Source: Eucommia ulmoides
Lineage: Eukaryota; Streptophyta; Magnoliopsida; Garryales; Eucommiaceae
NCBI GenBank assembly: GCA_016647705.1
Contig: CM028330.1
Location: forward strand, 30,894,649-30,958,648
Reading direction: 5' to 3'
DNA length: 64,000 nucleotides
A model generated the notes under the pieces. It was given only the letters and a program-made list of their open reading frames with translations, searched no databases and was not told the origin of the DNA. This document shows, in pieces, positions 22,708 through 34,285 of this stretch. Numbering within the stretch: position 1 is the stretch's first letter; the number at the start of each line of letters is the position of its first letter. A program made the translations under genes and the position numbers.

Positions 22708-24388
22708 TAGGTGTGATCTACCTACGTATTTTCAAACCGATTTTGTTAGTTTTAGAGTAGTTTTATAGTTATTTTCATATGTTTTAATATGTTTTTATTC
22801 TTTTTGTATTAAAACAGGTGCGTGGGGTGAAAATGTATGAAATTAGAGCATAAACGATCAAATTGTATCGAGAACGGTCAGAGAACGGTAGAAAAATGAG
22901 CAAGGCAGCAAGATTCTGCAAACAAGCCCACTGCCGTGGCATCCAGACCACCGTCGCGGCGGTGAAAATGCTAAGAAAACAAATGCTACTAACGGACCAC
23001 TGCCTAGGTAGTGAACTAGCAGAATGTTTTCCACATCCACCGCCTTCTCCATCGCCGTGGCGGTGAATCCCACCACCGCGGCAGTCAGCTCTGCGCAGTG
23101 TTAGATATTTATTTTAGATATTTTTTTCTATTTATATCCCTTTTCTCACCTCTCCTTTGCTACCCCGGCCATTAAAGCCCTTAAGGCTTAGGTTAGAATA
23201 TAGAGAGAGTATGGGGAGTGCTCAAACATATTCGAAGGAGAAGATCAACACACTAAGAAGGAGAATCGTTCGGTGGACGATTTTAGTGGCTAATCTTCGG
23301 ATATTGGCTAAGTTCATCCATTTTTCCTTTTATTTATTTTCTTTAATATATGTTTGAGTATGTTTAGCCTAGTTTGAATTGTATTAATGGCTATGGCCAT
23401 AGGTTAAACGTGGATTATGTATGTGATTAATATCGTTTATAAAAACGTAGTTTTGGTTGAATTGTGTTTCTTTGATTATTGTTCTTCAATGTTTGAGTGT
23501 GTTTATCATATTGTTTGTTTGTCATGCTTAGAATGATATATAGAGAATACGGGATTTCACAAATCCCGGATTCGGATTAGAATAAACAAACGCCACGATC
23601 TGATAACCCGGTCGGGGTTAGGATTGTGGACAATCTATGATGTTGGGGAAAGACTCATGTGACCTAGGGTCGTTAAAACATTGAGGGGGACTTCTTCATT
23701 AACATGAAGTCACATATTCATTCGTCTTACACTCAGGAGAGGTGACGGGAGGGTTTTAGAACTGAGATTATCGATAGGGTAAACACAACGCATGAAATCA
23801 ATGACGTTGGGGTAAGACTCACGTGACCTAGAGTCTTTAAGACGTTGAGGAGGACTTCTTTGTTGACACAAATTCACATTATATCCCTCGTCTTACACTC
23901 GGGAGAGGTGGCAAAGGAGTTTACGAACTAAGGTTTTGTGTGCAATAAATGAGATTGGGGCAAGACTCACACAACCTAGGGTCGTTAAGACATTTAGGGG
24001 GACTTCTTCGTTGATACAAAGTTACGTTATATCCCCTGTCTTACACTCGGGAAAGGTAGCGAAGGAGTTTTAGATACCGAGATTGTCAAATAGGTCGAAC
24101 ACCATTATTGTAAACTAAATGAAATCAAACGCGTTTAAGTAAATAGAGTTAATCCCTAGATAATCCATCCCATAACTATCTCGTATTAGTAATTAGTATA
24201 GTTAAAGTAGTATTTTAGTATTAGTATTAAATTATATTCCATTTTTGTCGCCTAGATAAAGTCGGGTTATGACAATCGCGATACTCGATAGTAATCTCAA
24301 CCAATCCATGTGGATACGATACCCGACCGAAAGGTTCACTATACTAAAACTTGATCCGTACGCTTGCGGTGAAAGTGGCAGCGCTCGG
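22708..24388 (+). mobile_element. Plus-oriented LTR-X with three modules
   Basis: This LTR starts TGATAGGTGTGATCTACC after a PPT. It carries GCC palindromes (22930-23090) and three tandem copies of the TCTTACACTCGGGAGAGGTG module near 23720, 23890 and 24040, the most of any copy. It stops at GTGGCAGCG, about 17 bp before a normal end, where it meets a minus-oriented LTR-X. The junction is head-on and has no target duplication. Confidence 0.75.
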
Positions 24389-25413
24389 TTCGTAAACTTC
24401 TTCGCCACCTCTTCCAAGTGTAAGACGGGGGAATACGCGACCTCATGCCAATGCCGAAGTCCCCCTCAATGTCTTAACGACTCTAGGCCGCGTGAGTCTT
24501 ACCCCAACGTCATAGATTGTCCACAATCCTAACCCGACCGGGTTATTGGATTGTGGCATTCGTTTATTCTATTCTAAATCCGGGATTTATAAAACCCTGT
24601 ATTCTCATATCATCATTCTCATAACATGATAAACAAATAATACGGAAAACACAATCAAAATAACGAAGAGCAACCTCAAACAAAACACAAACTCAATTAA
24701 ACAACGAATTCATAAATTATATTAATAATCCTTATACAACCTATATTTAGCCAAAGGGCATAACCATATATACAACGTAAAATGGTGTAAACATGCTCAA
24801 CAAGTGAAAATAAAGAGAAGAAACAAGCGAGTTAGCCAATATCCAAAGAATAGCCGTTAGAACCATCGAACGATCGCTTTCGTCTTCATCCTCCACCTCG
24901 GGTTGAGAGCTCTCTCTCAAAAATCCCTTATCCTAACCCTAAAATATAGCCTAAGGCCTTGGGGGCCGAAGTTTCCGGAAGAGAAGATGAGAGAATGGTA
25001 TTTATAGGCTGAAAAATATCAAACAAAATATCTAAACTGTGCAGAGGCCACTGCCGTGGCGGTGGGATTCACCGCCATGGTGGTGAGTATGTCGGTTGGT
25101 GATAAATGCGGTGACGAAGAAAACAGTGGCTTTGAAATCTGTCACTAGCCTTTGGTCTTTCTCAGCATCTTCACCGCCAAGGCGATGGGCTTGTTTCACA
25201 GTTTCGCCTCTGAGCTTATTTTTCCACCGTTCTTCGACCGTTTTTGGTTCAATCTCATCGTTTATGCTTCGATTTCATATATTTTTACCCCACGCACCTG
25301 TTTTAATACAAAAAAAATTAAAAAAACATATTAAAACATATAAAAATAACTATAAAACTACTCTAAAACTAACAAAACTGGTTTGGAAATACGTAGGTAG
25401 ATCACACCTATCA
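24389..25413 (-). mobile_element. LTR-X, outer 5' LTR part
   Basis: This is the 5' part of a minus-oriented LTR-X, from CACCTATCA at 25413 down to CTCGGTTCG at 24389, where it fuses with the plus LTR. It has one module copy, a TATA-like CTATAAATAC near 25000, and GCC palindromes at 25045-25185. Confidence 0.75.
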
Positions 25414-25418
25414 TGCAC

Positions 25419-25739
25419 TTATCATGATCAAATATCACATTATAACCCTTGTCACATAGCTGACTAATACTAAGCAAATTATGTTTGAGTCCATCAACTA
25501 GTAACACATCTTTAATAATAGTAGTACCATTACCGATATTACCTATACTGATACCATTTGCGTTGTGTCCAAAAGTTACATGACCTCCATTCTTAGATGT
25601 CAAAGATGTGAATTTTAAATTATCTCATGTCATGTGTCGAGAACAATCACTGTCTAGGAACCATTTGTCCTTACTTATTGATACTTTTAGAATAACCTGC
25701 AAAGAGCACCTCAAATAGTTCTTAAGTGTTACCCAGTTT
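25419..25739 (-). pseudogene. Copia protease remnant
   Basis: The minus strand reads KWFLDSDCSRHMT, the copia protease active-site region. The catalytic DSG reads DSD here. It continues as GGHVTFGHNANGISIGNIGN and LLVDGLKHNLLSISQLCDKG, the conserved protease end. The frame then runs to FDHDKC, where the LTR-X element is inserted. A stop follows RHMT. Confidence 0.85.
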
Positions 25740-27273
25740 ACGTGGGTCTGATCTTGTTAGTCGGGACAATTTTAGTTCCTTTTGGAACCCAAACTTGTCT
25801 ACATTTAGATATTTTAGTAAAACATTTACGAATAATATGCCCCACAACATTACATCTAAAATATCTAACAAAATCCTTGGTTTCAGAAAATAATTTTTGA
25901 AAACATTTTTGTTTAAGATTTTTCTGAAATCCAATACCGACTTTATCAAAAATTCCACGTGCACTTCCCAAAAGCATTTTTAAGTTATTCTCACCGCCAA
26001 TGAATTTGAGAACAATTGATTGTAAATCCGACATCTTGGATTTCAATTCATTGTTTTCATATTCGTAGTCCATGACTTGCTAATTTAATGTATTAATTGT
26101 ACTTTGAAGGACATTTATTTTAGAACACTGGTTTTTATAATCATGCAAAAGTTCTTGATAAACATCAAATAATTCATCAAAATCTAAATGACAAGAACTT
26201 GAACATTTTGTTACCTCACCATCAGTGGCCATCAATGCAAATATGGACATTTCTTCACTTTCTGATTTTTCGGAGCTACTTGATTTGGTATCATCCCAAG
26301 TAGCCTTCATAGACTTCTTCTTGCTCTTCTTTCCTTTCTTCTTCTCTTTATTCTTCTTTTTCTATTTTCCTTTATCCTTATTCGGTTCGGAATAACCAGT
26401 TTGAAAGTGACCGGTCTTGTGACAGTTGTAGCATTCTACATTGTTCATGTTGAAGTTTCTTCTCCCGCGGAATGTGCGTCGAGTTATTCTTCTAAAATTC
26501 TTTGTGAGAAGCGTCACATCTTTCTCTTGCTCACTGTCAAGACTTTCATTATCACTGTCATCATCTTCTTCAATTTTCTGAGCTTTTAGCACCAAGGATT
26601 TTCTCTTGTTATTTCCGGTGTCATCCTTATATTCTTTAATCACCGTTTCATGATTCATCAAGTTGCCCATGAGATCATCAATTTCGTATTTGCCAAGATC
26701 CCTAGCTTTCTCAATTGCAGTCACCTTCGACTCTCATACTTTTGTCAAAGATCTTAGGATCTTTCGAACTTTATCCTCCATGGAGTATGGCTTTCCAAGT
26801 TAGCTCAAGTGATTAAAAATGTTATTGAAATGAGTATACATCTCTTGAATCGATTCAGTTTCTTCCATTCTGAACAATTCAAATTTCCTTATAAGAGCGT
26901 TAATTTTCAATTGTTTCACTTGACTTATCCCTTCATGAGTAACTTGTAGCTTGTCCCACATCTCTTTTGCTGATTTACAACCTGAAACTCTCGGGTATTC
27001 ATTAGCATCCAAAGAACAAAAAAAAAATATTAATAGCTTGAGAGTTCATAGAAAGTTCTGCTTATCAGAAGCAGTCAGCTACTCTTTTGTCTTCTCAACT
27101 CCGTTTTCCATTGGAACAAACGAACCATCCTCGATTGTTAGCCACACATCCTAATTTGTAGCCTAAATGAAGGCTATCATTCTGTCTTTCCAGAATGAAT
27201 AATTTTCACCTGCAAACAATGGTGGTCAGTGCATAAACTGCGGCTCAGCTAGAGTGCCTATTATGTGCGCCAT
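25740..27273 (-). pseudogene. Copia gag remnant, SIRE-like
   Basis: Gag would form the virus-like particle. The minus strand starts MAHIIGTLAEPQF at 27273, then FWKDRMIAFI, SAKEMWDKLQVTHEGISQVK and KPYSMEDKVRKILRSL, typical UBN2-type copia gag. A zinc knuckle follows as CYNCHKTGHFQTGY, with the last cysteine changed to tyrosine. An acidic, coiled-coil-like C-terminal part (about 26310-25950) and a second degenerate knuckle (RYFRCNVVGHIIRKC) fit the SIRE lineage. Stops at several places, for example in the first 20 codons, make it a pseudogene. Confidence 0.85.
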
Positions 27274-27306
27274 GTGATCTTGGTTAGCTAAGTGTGTCGA
27301 GCTAAA

Positions 27307-27322
27307 CCATCTCTGATACTAA
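27307..27322 (-). promoter_or_regulatory. Primer-binding site of copia element
   Basis: On the minus strand TTAGTATCAGAGATGG follows the 5' LTR. It is a slightly mutated form of TGGTATCAGAGC, the initiator-methionine tRNA site used by most plant copia elements. Confidence 0.75.
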
Positions 27323-27323
27323 T

Positions 27324-29584
27324 TATTGGCCTAGTAAGCTACCCAATAAGGGGGGTGAATTGGGTAATATTAAAATATTATCATAATATAACACTTCAAA
27401 AATCAAACAATTAATTTTATCCTAAAATTAATTATTATCTTTTATAGTAGCAGATATGTGTTATCAATTAGATGCACACCCAAACAACAAAATATAAACA
27501 TTATAAATAATGCAAAACATAGAAATTTGTACTGGTTCACCAAGCTACTCATAGCTAATCCAGTCCCCAGAGCTCTGCAAAGAGTCGCACCCACTAATCT
27601 CAAGATCCCTTTAAAGGTAGAAACCAAACCCTCACAACGATTCTTTTCGCAGGCTCAGAATCAACCTTTACAATTCTTTTTCACAGGCTAAGGAATAACC
27701 TCTATCCTTTTACGAGGCGGAAGATTAACCTAATCATATTACAAGAAAAATCACAACCTAATTCTTTTTATACCTTAGGCTCAAGAATTAAACCTTACAC
27801 AAACACGCTCCAAATATCCTTTTACCTGGTAAAGATTGAACCGTTACAATTCACTCACAATTCTATAAAGGAAGAATTAAAACCTATTTTTTATACTCTA
27901 GGCAAAGATCAAAACCTTAATCTATTTTCCGGAAGAGATTAAAACTAGCTGTCATTGATTAGACACTCCTAGTAGTATCTAATCTGACACTCAACTCACC
28001 AATTACAAATAATTGATAAGTGATTTTTCCACTCAGAGCTTCAACTACCCCAGACAAATTCAAACTCAATTAATATCCCGATACTAGTAATAGAAAAGTG
28101 AGAATTCCAAAATTTGATTTCAAATAAGGATGGGTAGCAAGCAGTTAAGCACGTAATCAGATTTTCTCTAGAAATTGTTTCAAAAATAATTTTCAATAAA
28201 AAATCCAGAAAACAATTTCAAAAATCAAATTCCAAATAATAAATAATAAAATCAAGCAATAAATAATAGTAAGTAATTTGGAAAGATCTCACCAAGATTC
28301 CACCGAAAGAATAATTATTAGAATAATAATGACACTTTAGATCGGTAGAAGCAATAATCCACAGCAAATATTTCTCAAGAACAAATCTCAAGAAATAACC
28401 CACAATACACTCAGTATGATTACTCTTAGAAAGCATGAGAGCTGAATAACTCAGAATGATTAGGATTATCCTGATTTTATGTATATAAACATGTGAAATC
28501 CGCAGGTATATTTAAAGCCACTTGAAACAAGCCCTATAATGGCTAGTTCCCATAAATCATGACATTTAGTTATCCCAATAGACCATCTATATCATAATGA
28601 TTCTTTCCTCGTATAATTCACTTCAAATGTCTATTAAAATATTCAATTAAGTCCCTCCAACTTTGACTCAATCTCAATTAGATAAGATTGAAAGAATTAC
28701 ATGTACCAAATTGAGAAATATCAAAACTACTTGAACCATATCAATAGGGATATTTAAATATTCATTAAATAGCTCAAAACATATCTGATACCTAAGATAT
28801 CTCACATATCTTAACCATAAATGGCTAGTAATGGCTATTGTTTGAATAAAATCCAAAATTCCATAAATTCTTAAATTGATCCATCTGTCAACCGACCAAG
28901 ACCCATCAGTCGACCGCCCAATTCAAAATGTAACCAAGCCAAAAATCCTTCACCCATCGGTCAATCGCCCATAATTCATTTGTCGACTAGACAATTCAGG
29001 ATGTTTCACAGGTCGACTCACCTGTCGTCCGAAAGATTCAAAGACTTCCTCTTTTGGCCATAGGTCGGCCTACCTATCGACCGATCGATTCAGAGAGTTC
29101 ACCATTTAAGTACAGGTCAACCTACTTGTCGACCGAGAGATTCAGTGACTTCACCCTCTCCTTAATGCGATTTTTCATTTTCTTCTACGTTTTCACCCCC
29201 TTAACCGATTTCTTTTCTCGGTTAGTTCCACAAAAATCTTAAATTCAATTTTAATCAATTATCTTTATTTCTTTTTCAATTACACATAGGTGCAAATAAT
29301 TTAACTAATTAGGATCCTATAAAAACACACATAATTTTGAAAAACATTTTGTGTCGTGTGTGATCTTAACCAGGATACATTAAGAGTTAAAATTTAACCT
29401 GAGTTGTTTTCTCTAAGTTCTTCAATTTCTTCAATCTTTTAATCTTCCATCATCTTTAGCATTGTCACAATACCTTCATGATCATTTTCATTACGGGAAC
29501 TAATAAACTGAAACACTCAATAAAATCGTTAGTTCCACAAAAAACATGAACATTTAATTGTTCATCAAAATCTTAAGATCAACA
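27324..29584 (-). mobile_element. 5' LTR of SIRE-like copia element
   Basis: This is a 2.26-kb LTR on the minus strand from TGTTGATCTT at 29584 to GGCCAATA near 27324 (the terminal CA seems changed to TA). It is colinear with the 3' LTR at 12288-14497 apart from small indels. The long LTR and gag type suggest the SIRE lineage. The outer flank is CAAGC (29585-29589); its partner is lost with the truncated 3' LTR. Confidence 0.88.
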
Positions 29585-29589
29585 CAAGC

Positions 29590-31080
29590 CAATTATACCC
29601 CATCTCAATTGTAAGAATAGGCCTCGTTCGTTTAGTGTTTCTGTTACCATATTTCTGTTTTTGTTACCATAGGAAACTTAAGGGAAAAAATAGCCTCCGT
29701 CATTGCCTCCATCCATTTTCTATTTGTTTAGTGTTTATGTTATCATATTTTTGTTTCTGTTGCCATCGCACAAATTAAACAAATATGAAGGAGTTGATTC
29801 ATGTGAGCATTTCATTGAACACATAGCATTCAATGGAATTATAATTGCAAATTAGGGAAAATAAAATAAAATATGAAAAAGTATATTCATATGGATATTT
29901 CATCAAACACATAGCATTCACAAATGATTTAGTTGCATTCTCATGACATGGAAGCCAAAAGACTCAATTCCATATATCAGAGAGAGTGGGAAAGAAATAC
30001 AAGCATATAGAAGTCAATTTCACAAACCCTAAATGCATGATTGGAAATCTAAATGCAAACGAATTAAAAGAGAACATAAATCAAAAATCAAATACAAATC
30101 GAAAACTTAAGTATATAATGTGAGAGGAAAGAAAACACATTGATCGTTGGTTGCATGGTTGGTACACAACATCGGCGCTACAAATTGAGAGAGCATAGAG
30201 TTCTAATCAAAGCAATTGAGAGAGAAAATGTGTCAATTGAATAGATTGAGGAAGACGATTAAGGAAAACGAACTAAGGCTATTTGTGCTCCAACCATCCA
30301 TACATTGAGGAAGGTTGAGGAACACGATCGAGAGGAAGGCTATTTGTGATTTCACTCGTGAAGAAGAAGATCACGAGAAACAAGTACACTTCGCGAGGGA
30401 GTGATCATCGTTTTGATGAGTTCTTCCTCAACTTTTTTTCTTTCATAATTAGTGTTTGTCTTTGTTTTCTTAATTGAATATTTGTTTTCTTTTTTTTTTA
30501 ATCAGTGTTTGTCTTAGCCAAGTTCAGTATAAGGATTTTCTTAATTGAATATTTATTTTTATTTTTATTTTTTATTTTAATTATTATTTTTTAATTAAGA
30601 TATTGATAGCACAATTTGGCATCAAAATTTGGAACTAAAATAATAACATTTAGCTGTAATTAGAATAAATTAGCGGTAATTAAATAAATAGCCACTAAAA
30701 ATATATCATTAGCGGATATTTTTCAACTGCCGCTATAGTCCATTTTTGTTGTAATGGTATTTGTTAGTGTCGTATAATTATAAAATAAGAGTTGAGAATT
30801 TGGAATGTAATATAAATAAAGGAGCGTATGTCCAAATTTTTTGTACATTTGGTTCTGTTCATTTAAATATTAGAGTGTGTCATATAAACAAATGGTTTTA
30901 TGTCAAAATATTTTAATTTTTTAATGATCATGTTTGTTTATGTCATATTCATTACACAATAGGAGTTGATAATTTGAAAATATTATAAAAATAAAGGGGA
31001 GTATTTCAGTTTTTTTTCTAAGTTATGTCAATTTTTATATTAAAAAATTGATAATCGTGCTTTCAAACACGGATTATACA
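29590..31080. other. Non-coding region with possible DNA-transposon ends
   Basis: I see no gene. GGCCTCGTTCGTTTAGTGTT at 29623 resembles Harbinger/hAT MITE ends, and a related TTTGTTTAGTGTTTATGTTA follows near 29720. At about 30610-30757 the run with GCGGTAATT, CTGCCGCTATAG and TTTTTGTTGTAATGG resembles a CACTA transposon terminus (CACTACAA type) in reverse. No matching opposite end was found. Confidence 0.35.
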
Positions 31081-31083
31081 CTA

Positions 31084-31096
<13 letters not shown>

Positions 31097-31124
<28 letters not shown>
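31097..31124. repeat. (TA)n microsatellite
   Basis: A TA dinucleotide run in non-coding sequence. Confidence 0.9.
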
Positions 31125-31129
<5 letters not shown>

Positions 31130-31135
<6 letters not shown>

Positions 31136-31926
31136 CTAAGAAAACTCCAAAAAAGAGAATTTTCTAAAATATTTCCTTTAAATAAAAACTTTAAATATTT
31201 ATTTCATCTCTAAAATAAAAGTGTTTTTCTAAAAAATAATTTTCTTCTTTGCAAATAAAATAAAATATGTTCTCTCCTCTTAAAAGAAGTATTTTTATTT
31301 TTATTTTATTTTTTTTGCTTAAAAGTGTTTTTCTAAAAAATATTTTCTCTTTTAAAAAAATGAAAAGTTTCCTAAACAATATTTCTTTCCTCTAAAAAAG
31401 GTCTTCTTCACACGAAGACAATTTTTTTCTAAAAATGTTTCTTTCCTAAAAAAAATGTTTTCTTAGATGTTTTATTTTCAAAAACCAAAAATTATTTTTC
31501 CTTTAAAATTTCTTTTTCACAAGAAGACATAAATTTTCTGAAAATGTTTCTTTTCTTAAAAAAACGTTTTCTCTTATTGGTTTTAAAAACACATTTGTTT
31601 CTTTAATAAAAAAAAAAAGATCTTTTTATTCAATTTTCTTTTCAAATTCAAAACTTTTTTCATTTTTTGTTTCAAAAGTCCAAAATGTTTCTTTGAGAAA
31701 ATTCCTCTTTTATTTTCTTAATCATTTTTTTTAAATGAATAAAAACTCTTTCTTCAATCTCCTCAAAACCCTTGTCTCTTCCTAAGAAATATTTTTTTAA
31801 AATATTTTTAACAACTTTCTCCACCAATAAAAACAACAAAAATGATTTTTAGTCTTTAATATTTCTTTTTCTCAAATAAAGGAAAACTTTCTTTATTATT
31901 TCTTTAAAAACAATTGGAATGTCCTT

Positions 31927-31967
<41 letters not shown>

Positions 31968-32640
31968 TCTTTTAATACATAAATTTTGTCATCATAACTT
32001 AAACTAAAAATAATAAATAAATAAATAACTTTTTTAAAAAAAATCTCCCCCCGGGACCAAACTTGTTGATGTTTTCACTATAGATAGGTGGTTAAAAAGG
32101 GAGACATTTTTTGTATTTTAATTACTTGTTTTATTTTACATGTTTATTTTATTTATTTGCATGCTCATTAGCCAAACTTCATGTTCACATCATAATAAAT
32201 AAATAAATAAATAAGGAAAAAGCTCATGTTAACTGACAAAATCAAACAAAATTTGGACTTGATTTAATTTGAAATACTTAGATACTAAGGTACCATTTTC
32301 AAATGGGTATCTTGGGGTGCCTAACACCTACCTTGAGAATAACCAACCTTCAAACCTAAAGAGTACTTTAGTTAAGACTATTTTGAGTCAAATTTTTGGG
32401 CCAGTTCAAAAAAGTTTTTCTTTCTTTAATTGTTTTTTCTTTAAAATTCAATGACCTAGCATACCCTTTCAAAACCAATGCTAGGTAGTGACTCCCACTA
32501 TTTCATAAATTTTGGCCCAAGTAAAGTTAGTTCAAAACCGACACCTAGAAAAGTTCTTGAACTTGGTTTTTCCTAAAATCGTGTTAAAAAATAATGGTTA
32601 TCCAAAAGAATTTTCAAAATGATAAGTTGTTTTAAAAAAA
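31130..32640 (+). mobile_element. Degraded Tat/Ogre-like fragment
   Basis: The first 850 bp are AT-rich with many TTTTCTAAAA-like repeats. At 32280-32560 the blocks ATCTTGGGGTGCCTAACACC, GACCTAGCATACC and ACCGACACCTAGAAA match the LTR part at 50-300 and, reversed, 33300-34760. So this is a third, divergent copy of that LTR, plus-oriented. Neither end was resolved. Confidence 0.5.
31931..31963. repeat. Poly(A) run
   Basis: A run of about 30 A residues inside AT-rich retroelement-like DNA. No LINE or SINE body was recognised upstream. Confidence 0.9.
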
Positions 32641-33234
32641 TTAACAGGATTTCAACACCAGTACTTGCCCAGTGTTGTCATTAGCGAATGAAATACAGAG
32701 CACGTCATTAAGCATATTAATTGGATTAAAATACATAATAAATACAATTGAAATGCAAAAAGATTACTCAAGTGTGTGCGTGTGTGTATGTTTCCTGAAG
32801 GCTTAATTTTGCATATTTCTTAGAATCAAGAGTATGGTTACCTTATTATTGTTCAACTCTCAGTCTTTGCCTTATTGATTTTTATTTTTTTTTTATATAT
32901 ATTTTCCATAGTAGAGCATTCCATCTTCATTCCACCTTGATTTCTTCATCACTTTACACTTTGGTTCCCCCTATAAGAACAACTCACTCGAGAACCTCGT
33001 TAAGGTAAGTATGTATCAGATATTCAATTAAATAAATCAACATATAGCCACATGAGCATATCATATGCATAGTATAATCCCATAAGTATGAATATCACAT
33101 ACAAATTATCATGAATGTCACATGTATCACAAATGTCACATGTGTAGTCTAATCACAGAGGCATTAGTATTATATATTTGGTATTATCATATAAGCATGA
33201 ATAACGCATATAATATTAACACATTGACGCACCC
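32641..33234. other. Non-coding target of Ogre-like LTR
   Basis: No gene was found. From about 33010 degenerate units such as CATAAGTATGAATATCACAT and ATCATGAATGTCACATG recur, and the series resumes at 39469-39570 after the Ogre-like LTR. The LTR therefore landed inside a tandem array of unknown origin. Confidence 0.5.
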
Positions 33235-33822
33235 CGGATTTTGATAGCGGAAGAAGTAGAGAATCGGGAAGAGGATGAAAACAAGTTTCATCCCTTCCAC
33301 TCTAAGTCGTCCAAATCCGTTAATTTTGAAAATGGTTTTTCAAGGGTTTTTCTAGGTGTCGGTTTTCAAAAACTTCTTAGACCGGGATTTTATGTTAAAA
33401 ACGGAGTTGCACCTAAAATGGGATTAAATGGTGTGCTAAGTCACCAAAATTTTGGAAATTCATGTTTTCTTTTAAAATGGTCCGTGTTTTGACTTCCAAA
33501 GGTCTATGTACCAGAGATATTCTTTGTAATACCCGGAAAATTTATGTTTATTCGAAAATATTATTTTATATAAGTTTAATATTTTGAGATTGATTTATAA
33601 ATTTATGGTATAAATAATATTTTATAATTTTTAGGGGTAAATATTAATTTTAAATTGACCTTTAAAAAGTTTGGGGACCATTGTGTTATTTAAAATATAA
33701 TTTGAAAAAACGTTTTGGGATGTAATTAATATTTTTTTTTATTTCAAGAGGGATAATTAGTATAAATAAATAAATAAGGTTGCAAATGTTTCCTTCTTAA
33801 AGAAGGAAACGATTTGCAACCA

Positions 33823-33823
33823 A

Positions 33824-33881
<58 letters not shown>
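33823..33881. repeat. (TA)n microsatellite
   Basis: A long uninterrupted TA run inside the Tekay-like solo LTR, followed by a poly(A) run. Chance frames of alternating Y and I come from it. Confidence 0.95.
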
Positions 33882-33885
<4 letters not shown>

Positions 33886-34224
33886 GAAAAAAAAAAAAAA
33901 AAAGATGCAGGATTACACTTTGAATGTTTTTTTAGCGAGAAAATAAGATACATGTATCTCTCCTTGTATTGTGTGGTTTATGTTATTACAGTTATAATTG
34001 ATATTTTTATAAAATATTTATGAATACGTATTATGTGAAAATTATGTGAGATACACGTTTATGTATGTATTTGGGGTTTGATTGGATACACGCATTAGAG
34101 GGGTTAAAGGTTTACTCAGCGTTGGCTCACAACCCCACAGTTTTGATTGTAGGGCCGGTGAGAATGAAACTGCGCCAGAAATTTTAGTTGAATTTTATTT
34201 TAATTTGTAATAATTATAATTATA

Positions 34225-34228
<4 letters not shown>

Positions 34229-34281
<53 letters not shown>
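34229..34281. repeat. (TG)n(TA)n microsatellite
   Basis: A second dinucleotide tract in the same solo LTR. Confidence 0.95.

Positions 34282-34285
<4 letters not shown>

Larger units (their letters stand above)
17572..25413 (-). mobile_element. Complex LTR-X element nested in copia
   Basis: A 7.8-kb insertion splits the copia integrase. The outer ends are a standard LTR-X 3' end (TGGTGGCCGC) and 5' end (CACCTATCA on the plus strand). Flanks are TACAC (17567-17571) and TGCAC (25414-25418), a 5-bp duplication with one change. Removal rejoins FDHDKC with IIRNGHDS in frame. Inside are two minus LTR parts, non-coding internal DNA, a PBS repeat array, a later solo LTR, and a plus-oriented 3' end with LTR (about 22260-24388). 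Confidence 0.85.

Noticed and set aside
20625..25190. CRISPR-like spaced palindromes in LTR-X
   Set aside because: Spacing is irregular, units are only 12-16 bp and the context is a plant LTR.
25358..25603. 81-codon ORF as a single protein
   Set aside because: It is a chimera: copia protease end fused with LTR-X sequence across the insertion joint at 25413.
33744..34023. ORFs with long YIYIYI runs on both strands
   Set aside because: They are readings of the (TA)n tract.
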